This document shows positions 34,471 to 43,517 of a stretch of 64,000 nt of DNA, piece by piece. Origin of the DNA: Lachnospiraceae bacterium AF51-6-b8A (lineage in GTDB: Bacteria; Bacillota; Clostridia; Lachnospirales; Lachnospiraceae); assembly GCA_027682585.1 (NCBI GenBank), contig JAQCZH010000001.1, positions 248,001 through 312,000 of the forward strand, in the 5' to 3' direction. Both the position numbers and the translations under genes were made by a program. The notes under the pieces are model-generated. The model did no database searches and was not told the origin of the DNA. It saw nothing but the letters and a program-made list of their open reading frames with translations. Each line of letters starts with the position of its first letter. Position 1 is the first letter of the stretch.

Positions 34471-35952
34471 ATGACAGAGCGTTCGAGGGAGATTTTCGGC
34501 AATGCCGTTAGCCACAGAGATTATCAGAGAGCGGTGCGTTCCAGGGAGAAATATGCCAGGAAATTTGACTATGACAGTGAAGAGGTCTATCCGGTGAAGA
34601 TAGAGGAAAATCCTGTGATCGGAGGCCGGTTGGGAGTGAAGGACATTCGGCTGGGGGAAGCAATATTGTCCGGCGAACAGGTACAGTCAGCGGAATTCGA
34701 TCATAAGAAGGGACTGATTGTGGGGAACATTCGCATGGGATACGGTCACTACCGCATTTCCATGGCGATGGCATCGGCAGCCCATGCTCTTGGCTACACC
34801 CCCTACTGGATGGATCTGAATTCCTATCCACAGACGGTGGCGACCAAGCTGATCAGCGCTCAGAACAAGCTCTATTCCCTGGGATCGCGTATGTCCCGCT
34901 TTGGAATCTTTAACAAGCTGGTCTGGGAGCCTGTGAATTATGAGGGCTTTCGAGCCCTGTCTTATAATGCTTCTGATCAGAAGAAGGCAGAGCTGATGGC
35001 ACCCCTCTTTCGCCAGATTCCAAAGGATATTCCTCTGGTTGCCACACATGTATGGCCGGCTCAGGCGGCCCTGCACGGGGGAATGCGGTATGTGGTTAAT
35101 GCCATTCCGGACAATTGGCCCATGGCTCTGCATCTGGCGGAAGGGAGCCTCCATACGGTTCAGTGCCATTTTGCCTATCAGGGCTATCGCACTCTCCATG
35201 GTTTCGCCAAAAAGAAGGTTTTAAAGCCAATTCCGCCGGATCAGCTCTGCTATACAGGCCACTATGTGGATCACGAAATTGTCGCCAATGTGCAGGCAGA
35301 CTGTCAGGCGAGGATTGAGCGGAAGAAGAGGAAGGAGCCTATGCGTTTTCTTCTGACCATCGGCGGAGCCGGGGCTCAGAAAGATCTCTTTGCCGCCATT
35401 ATCCGCCATTTGCTTCCGGCTGTCCGCAGCAGACGGGTCGTCCTCTATATCAATGTCGGTGATTACCGCAATGTTTGGGAAGACCTGCTTTATGATATTC
35501 CGGAATTGAGCGGGTGCGCGGAAGAGCACTTTGGGGATTTTGAGGAGGCCGCGGCGTTTGCCGATGAGGCTTTGACCGGAACGATCAAGGGAGTTCACGC
35601 CTTCTTTCACAGGAATATTTTTGAGGCGGTCTATATTACGAATCTTCTCATGCGATCCTGCGATCTGCTGGTGACCAAGCCGTCAGAACTGGCCTTCTAT
35701 CCGGTGCCAAAGCTCTTTATTCGCCGGGTGGGAAAGCATGAGATGTGGGGAGCGATTCATTCGGCAGAGATGGGAGACGGGAGCCTGGAATGCAGGGATA
35801 TTCCTCATATTCTACAGATGACAGATCTCTTTTTGGGGGAGAACAGGGAACTGATCCGTATGTGCGAGAACATCCAAAGGAACAAGGAAAACGGCTTGTA
35901 CAACGGCGCCTATCGGGCGGTCGAACTGGCCATGAGACTGAGGAGGGAATAG
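34471..35952 (+). CDS. GT-B-type glycosyltransferase-like protein (DUF6937/DUF6938-like)
   Basis: This is a 493-residue soluble protein. After a variable N-terminal 80 residues comes GLIVGNIRMGYGHYRISMAMASAAHALGY, which resembles the GxGHxR nucleotide-loop start of MGDG synthase and MurG-like enzymes. The second half has FLLTIGGAGAQKDLF and later LLVTKPSELAFYPVPKL, matching the C-terminal donor-site pattern of GT-B folds. I recall DUF6937/DUF6938 proteins with this layout. The acceptor and donor are unknown. It lies between a TetR regulator and a sugar symporter with two bases to the latter, suggesting a role linked to glycan or glycolipid metabolism. Confidence 0.65.
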   Translation: MTERSREIFGNAVSHRDYQRAVRSREKYARKFDYDSEEVYPVKIEENPVIGGRLGVKDIRLGEAILSGEQVQSAEFDHKKGLIVGNIRMGYGHYRISMAMASAAHALGYTPYWMDLNSYPQTVATKLISAQNKLYSLGSRMSRFGIFNKLVWEPVNYEGFRALSYNASDQKKAELMAPLFRQIPKDIPLVATHVWPAQAALHGGMRYVVNAIPDNWPMALHLAEGSLHTVQCHFAYQGYRTLHGFAKKKVLKPIPPDQLCYTGHYVDHEIVANVQADCQARIERKKRKEPMRFLLTIGGAGAQKDLFAAIIRHLLPAVRSRRVVLYINVGDYRNVWEDLLYDIPELSGCAEEHFGDFEEAAAFADEALTGTIKGVHAFFHRNIFEAVYITNLLMRSCDLLVTKPSELAFYPVPKLFIRRVGKHEMWGAIHSAEMGDGSLECRDIPHILQMTDLFLGENRELIRMCENIQRNKENGLYNGAYRAVELAMRLRRE

Positions 35953-35954
35953 CC

Positions 35955-37388
35955 ATGGATAAGGCAAGAAAACTGACTGGACGGGAGAAGGCCTTTTATG
36001 GTCTGGGTGCGGTCGGAAAGGATATGGTCTATATGTTGTCCGCTTCCTATGTCCTCTATTATTTTCAGGATATTATGGGAGTCTCCGCAGCCCTTATGGG
36101 GGTCATTCTCCTGGCGGCCCGTGTTTTTGACGCCTTTAATGATCCGATCATGGGGGTTATTGTGGCGAAGACCAGAACCCGATGGGGTAAGTTCCGCCCC
36201 TGGATGTTCCTGGGAACTCTGACGAATGCCATTGTCCTATATCTGATGTTCGCTGCGCCTCCGACCCTGGATGGGGGAGGACTGATTGCCTACGCGGCTA
36301 TCAGCTACATCCTCTGGGGCGTGACCTATACGATGATGGACATTCCTTTCTGGTCTATGATTCCGGCCTTCACAGAGGGCGGCAGAGAGAGAGAAGGGCT
36401 GACGACTCTGGCCCGGTCCTGCTCTGGCGTAGGAAGCGCTCTGGTTACGATTTTTACCATGTTACTGGTGCATGCTCTGGGAAATGCCTTTGGGCATGGC
36501 AGCAGTCCCCGGGAGGTGGAGAGAATCGGTTTTCAGGTCTTCGCTCTGATTGTCGCGGTTCTGTTTGTGATCTTCATTGCCATTACCTGCTTGGCGGTCA
36601 GGGAGAAGTCCACAGTTGATATGGAAACCGCAGGTGTGGGCCAGATGTTTCACGCGCTGGTCTCCAATGATCAGGCTATGTGTGTGGTTGTCACCATTGT
36701 TCTGGTGAATTCCGCCCTCTACATCACCTCTAATCTGGTACTCTATTTTTTTAAGTATGATTTTGGAGGGAGCAGCTGGTACCAGTCCTACACCGGCTTT
36801 AATATGGTGGCCGGCGCGGCGCAGATTCTGGCCATGATGGTTCTCTATCCTCTGCTTCGCCGCTTCGCCAGCTCGATCCGAATCTTCTACATCAGCCTGT
36901 CAATGTCTATGCTGGGATATCTGGTTCTCTTTGGGATCGCGAGCCTGGGGCAGAATCATCTGGCCCTTCTTCTGATCCCCGGCATCCTAATCATGGCGGC
37001 AAGCGGCATGAACAATGTGCTGACCACCATTTTCCTGGCCAATACCGTCGATTACGGACAACTGGTCAAAGGAAGAAGAGATGAGTCGGTCATCTTTTCC
37101 ATGCAGACTTTCGTTGTGAAGCTGGCTTCCGGTTTGGCTGCCTTTATTGCTTCTTTGGCTCTGCAGGTCTTCCATCTGAGCTCAGCGGCCACCAGTGCAA
37201 CGGATCAGAGCGTGGATTTCTCTGCTGGTGTCTCCATGGCTTCTAAGATGGGACTTCGCATGGTGATGACTTTGATTCCCATGGCAGGTTTGCTTCTTGC
37301 CTTCTTTTGGTTTCGCAAGAGGTATATTCTGACGGACGCCAAATTAGAGGAGATCAGTGAGCAGCTGAGAGAGAAGGAGCAGGTATGA
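35955..37388 (+). CDS. GPH-family sugar:cation symporter
   Basis: The 477-residue membrane protein with about 12 helices belongs to the glycoside-pentoside-hexuronide family (melibiose carrier type). Signatures are GAVGKDMVYMLSASYVLYYFQDIMG, the cation-site region AARVFDAFNDPIMGVIVAKTRTRWGKFRPW and VDYGQLVKGRRDESVIFSMQTF. AGGAGGGA precedes the ATG. Its stop overlaps the alpha-galactosidase start, so melibiose, raffinose or related alpha-galactosides are the likely cargo. Confidence 0.93.
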   Translation: MDKARKLTGREKAFYGLGAVGKDMVYMLSASYVLYYFQDIMGVSAALMGVILLAARVFDAFNDPIMGVIVAKTRTRWGKFRPWMFLGTLTNAIVLYLMFAAPPTLDGGGLIAYAAISYILWGVTYTMMDIPFWSMIPAFTEGGREREGLTTLARSCSGVGSALVTIFTMLLVHALGNAFGHGSSPREVERIGFQVFALIVAVLFVIFIAITCLAVREKSTVDMETAGVGQMFHALVSNDQAMCVVVTIVLVNSALYITSNLVLYFFKYDFGGSSWYQSYTGFNMVAGAAQILAMMVLYPLLRRFASSIRIFYISLSMSMLGYLVLFGIASLGQNHLALLLIPGILIMAASGMNNVLTTIFLANTVDYGQLVKGRRDESVIFSMQTFVVKLASGLAAFIASLALQVFHLSSAATSATDQSVDFSAGVSMASKMGLRMVMTLIPMAGLLLAFFWFRKRYILTDAKLEEISEQLREKEQV

Positions 37389-39847
37389 TTCGTGTCATTG
37401 GGGGCGATCGGCCCATTTTCATCTTAGAGGGAAGGCGAAGCGTCTATATTTTTCGGGCGCTAGCGACAGGGCATTTGGAACATCTCTATTATGGCAGAAG
37501 GATTCGGGTTGAAAGGGAGTCTGATCTTGCCCCCTTGATTCCAAAGCGGGCATTTGCGCCGGGGAATACGATATTATATGACAATGGGAGACCGGATTAC
37601 TCTTTGGAGAGCATCTGCCTGGAATGGACGTTTCCGGGCAAGGGAGATCCCAGAGAACCCATGATCGAAGTCGTGGATGCCAGGGGAAACCGCAGTGCGG
37701 ACTGGATCTATGAGAACTATGAGATTCAAGAGGGGAAGAGCGAGATGGTGACCATGCCGTCTGCCTGGGCTGAGGACAGGCGGATGGCTGCGGCCGAGGT
37801 TAAATCAGATGATGTCGGAGCGAACAGCAGAAAAAATGAGGAGCCGGATGGCGTCGAGGAACTCAGAATCACCTTGCGGGATCGCCTGAGCGAAAACCGG
37901 CTGGATCTTTATTACGCTGTCTTTCCGCGGGAGAACGTTATCACCCGGCGGGTTCTTCTGACCAATGAGAGCCAGGAGAATATTACGATTCGGCGCCTGA
38001 TGAGTTATGGTCTGGATCTGCGTGCGGATGTTCTTGATGTAATATCCTTTGACGGCGGCTGGGCCCACGAGATGAATCAGAAGCGTCAACCCCTGACAGT
38101 TGGCAAATGGTCCATGACCAGCCGAACCGGAACTTCTTCCAGCCGATGTAATCCATTCTTCATGCTGTCGAGCCCGGATTGCGGGGAAGAGAGGGGGGAG
38201 GCCTACGCTTTCAATCTGATTTATTCCGGCAACCATTATGCCGCTGCCGAGCGGACACCGGCAGGGCTTGTGCGGGTGCTCGCAGGCATCAGCCCGGAGG
38301 ACTTTTCCTGGCAGTTGTCGGCTGGGGATTCCTTTGAGAGCCCCGAGGCAGTTCTGACTTACAGTGATCAGGGCTTTAATGGAATCAGTGTCAACATGCA
38401 CGGTTTTGTGCGGGAGCATATCCTCAGGGGAGTCTGGGCCAAGAGAGACCGGCCTGTTCTTCTCAACAGTTGGGAGGCGAATTACTTCGATATTTCCGAG
38501 AAGAAACTGCTTGACCTTGGCAGGGATGCAGCCGATCTGGGGATGGAACTTCTGGTCATGGACGACGGCTGGTTTGGGGAGCGGACAGATGATCATCGAT
38601 CCCTGGGAGACTGGACGCCTGATCCAAAGAAGCTGCCGGGAGGTCTGAAATCTCTGGCAGACCAGATCCATGGTCTGGGCCTGGATTTTGGAATCTGGGT
38701 GGAGCCGGAGATGGTCAATACAGACTCCGACTTCTATCGACAGCATCCCGACTGGACCATGGAATTGCCCTGGAAGAGAGAGAGTCAGGCGGAGGGACGG
38801 AATCAGAGAATCCTGGACCTGGCCAATCCGCAGGTCGTGGATGAAATGATCCGTCGGTTGAAGGAACTTTTTTCTTCCGCTGAAATCAACTACGTCAAGT
38901 GGGATATGAACCGGATCTTCTCAGATGTCTATTCTCCGGCCCTGCCCTTTGCGCGGCAGCAGGAGACAGACCACCGCTATGTTCTCGGTCTCTATCGCAT
39001 GATGAAGGAGCTGACAGAGAGCTTCCCGGAAATTCTCTTTGAGGGTTGCGCCGCCGGGGGCAATCGCTTCGACCTGGGGATTCTCTCTTATTTCCCGCAG
39101 ATCTGGGGCTCTGATGACACGGATCCGGTGGCCCGAATCGACATACAGAGGGGATACTCTTACGGCTATCCCCAGATCTGCTTCGGATCGCATGTCTCCG
39201 CCAGCCCGAATCATCAGACCCTGCGGAGAACGTCTCTGGATACCCGCTTTGCCGTGGCGGCCTTCGGAAATCTGGGTTATGAACTCAACCCGAAGGATCT
39301 GTCGAAAGAAGAGAGGGAAGTGATCCGTTCACAGGTAGCCCTGTATAAGAAGTACCGCCACACCCTGCAGTCGGGACAATTCTTTCGGGGCAGGGGAGAT
39401 AATGAGATCGACTGGACCATTGTCTCTTCTGACAAAAGGCAGGCCCTGGGCTTCTACAGTAGAATTATGAACCGGGCGGGAGAGGATCTCTCCTTCTTCT
39501 ATCCGAGGGGGCTGGATCCTGCACGCAGATATCATTTCTTCAATCGGCCGCAGAAGGTTGACGTGAGGGCCATGGGGTCACTGATCAACCAGAAGACTCC
39601 GCTGCATGTGAAAGAGGGAGGGCTTCTTCACAGTATGATCGCCAGATTCGTTCAGCTGGAAGGGGAGAAAGAGGATCTTATGGCTTATGGAGATGTCCTG
39701 ATGGCCGGAGTGGCAACCAGACAGAACTTTGTGGGGACCGGTTATAACGAGCAGGTTCGTTATCTGCCCGATTTTGCCTGCAGACTCTATTTTATGGAGG
39801 AAGTTGTCTCCTCAGACGATGAAGGCGATGCGGATGGGGCCTTATGA
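37385..39847 (+). CDS. Alpha-galactosidase, GH36 family
   Basis: GH36 enzymes release terminal alpha-galactose from melibiose, raffinose and stachyose. The 820-residue protein lacks a signal peptide, so it acts on imported sugar. The nucleophile is Asp507 in YVKWDMNR, the acid/base lies at about Asp577 in WGSDDTDPVAR, and LVMDDGWFGER is conserved. It is about 90 residues longer than typical, partly from a charged low-complexity insertion around 125-160. Four-base overlap with the symporter gene couples their translation. Confidence 0.96.
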   Translation: MIRVIGGDRPIFILEGRRSVYIFRALATGHLEHLYYGRRIRVERESDLAPLIPKRAFAPGNTILYDNGRPDYSLESICLEWTFPGKGDPREPMIEVVDARGNRSADWIYENYEIQEGKSEMVTMPSAWAEDRRMAAAEVKSDDVGANSRKNEEPDGVEELRITLRDRLSENRLDLYYAVFPRENVITRRVLLTNESQENITIRRLMSYGLDLRADVLDVISFDGGWAHEMNQKRQPLTVGKWSMTSRTGTSSSRCNPFFMLSSPDCGEERGEAYAFNLIYSGNHYAAAERTPAGLVRVLAGISPEDFSWQLSAGDSFESPEAVLTYSDQGFNGISVNMHGFVREHILRGVWAKRDRPVLLNSWEANYFDISEKKLLDLGRDAADLGMELLVMDDGWFGERTDDHRSLGDWTPDPKKLPGGLKSLADQIHGLGLDFGIWVEPEMVNTDSDFYRQHPDWTMELPWKRESQAEGRNQRILDLANPQVVDEMIRRLKELFSSAEINYVKWDMNRIFSDVYSPALPFARQQETDHRYVLGLYRMMKELTESFPEILFEGCAAGGNRFDLGILSYFPQIWGSDDTDPVARIDIQRGYSYGYPQICFGSHVSASPNHQTLRRTSLDTRFAVAAFGNLGYELNPKDLSKEEREVIRSQVALYKKYRHTLQSGQFFRGRGDNEIDWTIVSSDKRQALGFYSRIMNRAGEDLSFFYPRGLDPARRYHFFNRPQKVDVRAMGSLINQKTPLHVKEGGLLHSMIARFVQLEGEKEDLMAYGDVLMAGVATRQNFVGTGYNEQVRYLPDFACRLYFMEEVVSSDDEGDADGAL

Positions 39848-39938
39848 TGAGTGGAAAAGGGGATAAGAAAAGCCAATCAATAGAATGGTATGATTGAAGC
39901 AAAGAATAGCTGTTTTCACATCAGAGGGGAATAAAACC

Positions 39939-42900
39939 ATGAAACATTTACCAGCGAGGATCTGGAAGGGACTGGCATGCCTGCTTGTTCTGGCCGCGAT
40001 TGGATTGGCCATATGGCTGCAGCCATGGTGTCGGGGCGATGACGGAGGAAATTCCGTCAGTCAGGAGACCGAAGCCGCTTCCAAGATGGGAAAGAAGGTG
40101 GCAAATCAGTCTGAAACCGTTTGGGAGAAGGAACAGTCGGGCGGAAAGGAGACGGATCAGAGAGGGGGGCAGGAGAGCGGAGCAGAAGAAGACACTGGAA
40201 GACGGCCTCTTCTTGCCGCTCCGGGCAGAGACAGCCTGCATGCTGCGTCCAGGGCGAGCAGAGATGCGAAAACAACAGATGGATTTGCCGGGAATAAGGA
40301 ACAGGCAGGGATTGATGATTTATTGGTAAACGCGCGTGAAAGCTATGCCGGCAGGGAGATTTGTCTTCAGATTTTCGCAGGGGTGCGCAATGTTCCGTCT
40401 GGTTCCATTCTTCGTGTCGAACTGACAGATGCTGCATCTGGGGTGCGTGCCAGCCAGCAGGTCAGTGTCAACCGGGGGCAGGCTCGTTTGGAACTGGTTC
40501 TGCCTGCCGATCTTGCGTCCGGAGATTACAGTCTGATCGCCAGAGTCGGAGACCTTGAGAAGCGGTTGTCGTATCGTATTCTTGAGGATCCAAGTCCTGC
40601 GATTCTGAATCTGTCACTGGGTCAGAAGAGCCAGATCCAGGGGGACGAGGTCAGGCTTGCGATCAGCGGAAAGACGAAAAATCTGCCCGATCAGACCAGT
40701 CTGCGCTTGCGGCTGACAGACAGCAAAGGGGCTTTTTATACTGCAGTCAGAGATATAGAGACTAGTGTCCGGTCCAATACCTTTCAGGCGCAGATGACTC
40801 TTCCAGCCGGTCTGCCAGAGGGTGATTATTGCATTACGGCACAGACGCAGGGACTTGTCAGAAGGGCGGAGTATCGTATTTTGCGTCGGGCGGATCGCAG
40901 AATCAAGGGGATTGTTTTAAGCCAGAACAGTTCTGTGGCAGGAGATGAGCTGGATCTTGCGATTCAGGCAGATACGGCCGATTTGTCCAGGGAGAGTGGA
41001 CTAGACGCTGGACAGCTGCAAGGCAGGCACCTCATCCTTGCGGAACTGCTCAGAAAGGACGGGACATCACTCAGTCCGAAATTGATAACGAGTCAGACAA
41101 TGGAGAATGACCGGGTCCAGCTGAAGTTACATCTTCCGGGGCAGCTCACAGAGGGCTCCTACAGACTTCGCGTCAGTGTTCCTGATTTTGGTCTGCTGGA
41201 GGAGCGGGATTATACCATTCTGCACCGGCTGCTCCCCGAACTGAAGGATCTGACAGCCGACAGAAATGAACAGGCGGAGAAGACGAAGACTTCTGTCAGT
41301 CTTTCTCTTCAGACAGTGGATATGGCAGACGAGCAGAGGGTATGCTTTGAGTTGGTTGACGCAAAGGGGAAGAGTCTGCTGCCAAGAGTGTGGAAAGAGG
41401 TCCCTGTCCGTCAGAATCGGGCGAGTGCAAACCTGATCATTCCGGCGGAACTGCCTTCGGGGGACTATCAGATCAGGGCGGTTTACGGGAGCCTTGAGTT
41501 GACAAGACCCTATCGGATCAATCGTCAGCCTGTGCCGGAGATCATAGAGGCCAGGGCCGATAAGCACAGAATTTCCTTTGGGTATGGGGAAGAGATCCAG
41601 GTGAAACTGAGACTCAGGGATATTTCGGCCGGATCTGATATGCGCGTCAGTCTTCTGAAAGAGGATGGAAGTCCAGTCAAGGACTTCACAGAGGGAATCG
41701 GAAGGACCACAGATCGGGCATTTGAATATCAGGTTAAGGTGCCTGCGCTGGAACCGGGCAAATACCTGATCCGCCTTGTCTATATGAAGGATCCGAAGGT
41801 TGCTGTGGATATAGATCTGGAGGCAGTCAGCGCGAATGCGGGATGGAACGATCTCCTGGATTACAATGGTCGGGGAGATGAATTCTACTGGTTTGATGAA
41901 TTCAACAAGGCGTATCCATACAAGGATCCCAGAGCGCCTTATGACCCCAAGAAGCCGACGGTGATTTTCGTTCATGGCTGGCAGAATGGCAGTGTTGAGG
42001 AGAACTGGGCCAATGATTTCAAATATGTCCTCACATACACGGTTAAGGAGGATGGGAAAGATGTGACAAAGCAGACCGCTTTCAACAGCGCCAAGGCTTG
42101 GGTGGATGCCGGTTATAATGTGGGTGTTTATAATTGGGTTCAAATTGCGGATGAGCCAGGTGAGGGTTTCTGGAGATCAACGCCTTATAGTGCGGAGGCT
42201 AAGATCTGGACATGCAACTATACGAAGGGCGGCATGCCCATGCGCTATCGGCTGAAAAACGGCAAATTTATCCGGGAGGCGAGGAAGACCGCTGCAGATC
42301 TCTTCGTGGACAAGTACCTGGATGCGATGAAGGGCTATCAGGGAGATTATATCGAGTTTGGAGGTCATTCTCTGGGAAATCAGATGGTTCTTCGCTCCGC
42401 CTATCTGATCCAGGAGAAGGTGGCGCAGGGACAGGTTGACCGGGCTCTTATGCCCCATCATCTGACCCTGCTGGATCCCTACTATTCAGGAACATCTGAG
42501 AAATATGCCATCTATCAGGGACAGAAGATGACTAATTCTGAGGCGGCCGCTAGGATCGCGCAGGAGCTGGTTTCGCATAATGTCATCATTGAAATGTTCA
42601 AGTCATCCAAACTGACGACCTCAAGTCTGGCCGGTGATGTCAACGCAAAACTGGAAAATGTAACGGCCTATAATCGAATTCACCCGGATATGTTCGGATT
42701 CTTTGAACAAGCGCAGCAGCATAATGCTTCTTATCAGTTCTACTACTGGTCCAAGGCCATCCGGGATAGCTTCTATCACAGTACGGAGGCGGAGATTGCC
42801 AGCCGTATGGGGGTCTTCTTCCGGAGAGAGCAGAATGCAGGTATGAAAACGGCAGATCCCGGAGACGACAGGGTTAAGATACAGGTCGCCAATGCGAATC

Positions 42901-43229
42901 AGTATATTTCGGTGAAAGATCTTACCCTGACGGATGACGAAGGAAGAGAACTGGTTAAGACGGACAGAGAGGATTGCGACGTTATTGCTACCGGAATTGG
43001 TCAGTACAGGCGAATGTCCGCCAGAGTTCGCCCGACCGACGCCTCTGCGCGGGTGGTGACCCTGGAGAAGGTCTCCGGGGATTTGGATGCCGTGCAGCTG
43101 GCGTATGACGGGAATATCAAAGGCCTGAAAAAGGGAAATGTTCTTCTGCGCGCTCATGTCATTACAAGAGATCAGACGGGAGAGATCACAGGGAGTATCG
43201 AGAAATATTTTCGCGTGCGGGTTGGTTGA
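39939..43229 (+). CDS. Exported, membrane-anchored alpha/beta hydrolase with five Ig-like repeats
   Basis: The ATG at 39939 follows AGAGGGGA by eight bases; 1096 residues result. An N-terminal membrane segment (CLLVLAAIGLAIWLQPW) precedes a charged linker to about residue 125. Five repeats of about 90-100 residues follow (about 127-640), each ending in a pattern like LPAxLxxGDYxIxAxxxxLxxxxxYRI. The hydrolase domain (about 655-930) has KPTVIFVHGWQ (His679), the nucleophile elbow GHSLGN with Ser811, and Asp846 in LLDPYYSG; His915 is a candidate third residue. A C-terminal beta domain closes the protein. It resembles lipases or cutinases, but the substrate is unknown. No LPxTG anchor is present. 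Confidence 0.8.
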   Translation: MKHLPARIWKGLACLLVLAAIGLAIWLQPWCRGDDGGNSVSQETEAASKMGKKVANQSETVWEKEQSGGKETDQRGGQESGAEEDTGRRPLLAAPGRDSLHAASRASRDAKTTDGFAGNKEQAGIDDLLVNARESYAGREICLQIFAGVRNVPSGSILRVELTDAASGVRASQQVSVNRGQARLELVLPADLASGDYSLIARVGDLEKRLSYRILEDPSPAILNLSLGQKSQIQGDEVRLAISGKTKNLPDQTSLRLRLTDSKGAFYTAVRDIETSVRSNTFQAQMTLPAGLPEGDYCITAQTQGLVRRAEYRILRRADRRIKGIVLSQNSSVAGDELDLAIQADTADLSRESGLDAGQLQGRHLILAELLRKDGTSLSPKLITSQTMENDRVQLKLHLPGQLTEGSYRLRVSVPDFGLLEERDYTILHRLLPELKDLTADRNEQAEKTKTSVSLSLQTVDMADEQRVCFELVDAKGKSLLPRVWKEVPVRQNRASANLIIPAELPSGDYQIRAVYGSLELTRPYRINRQPVPEIIEARADKHRISFGYGEEIQVKLRLRDISAGSDMRVSLLKEDGSPVKDFTEGIGRTTDRAFEYQVKVPALEPGKYLIRLVYMKDPKVAVDIDLEAVSANAGWNDLLDYNGRGDEFYWFDEFNKAYPYKDPRAPYDPKKPTVIFVHGWQNGSVEENWANDFKYVLTYTVKEDGKDVTKQTAFNSAKAWVDAGYNVGVYNWVQIADEPGEGFWRSTPYSAEAKIWTCNYTKGGMPMRYRLKNGKFIREARKTAADLFVDKYLDAMKGYQGDYIEFGGHSLGNQMVLRSAYLIQEKVAQGQVDRALMPHHLTLLDPYYSGTSEKYAIYQGQKMTNSEAAARIAQELVSHNVIIEMFKSSKLTTSSLAGDVNAKLENVTAYNRIHPDMFGFFEQAQQHNASYQFYYWSKAIRDSFYHSTEAEIASRMGVFFRREQNAGMKTADPGDDRVKIQVANANQYISVKDLTLTDDEGRELVKTDREDCDVIATGIGQYRRMSARVRPTDASARVVTLEKVSGDLDAVQLAYDGNIKGLKKGNVLLRAHVITRDQTGEITGSIEKYFRVRVG

Positions 43230-43402
43230 GAATCGTGCCGGGTGTGAGACAACCAGGTGGCAGTGCCAGCCGATGACAATTCACCGGGGATATCAGCTGC
43301 GAGTCCTTGAAGGGCACAGTCTTGCACATTCAAGGGAAAAACACTATGATTAGGCGAGCGTATTCTCGAGAGTAAGAAGCAAGTCAACGGGATGTTTTAT
43401 GC

Positions 43403-43440
43403 AGACACTGATTCGGGAGATCCCGGTCAGTGTCTTTTTT
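43403..43440 (+). terminator. Terminator before the helicase gene
   Basis: AGACACTGA pairs with TCAGTGTCT around an inner CGGG/CCCG stem and is followed by TTTTT. The rest of the 288-base gap has no gene. Confidence 0.88.
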
Positions 43441-43517
43441 CAGGTGAGAGACGGTACATTTCAAGGTCATAACAGAGATCGTGAATCCCCGGTCAGAGAT
43501 TCAGAAGAGGAGTAAAA

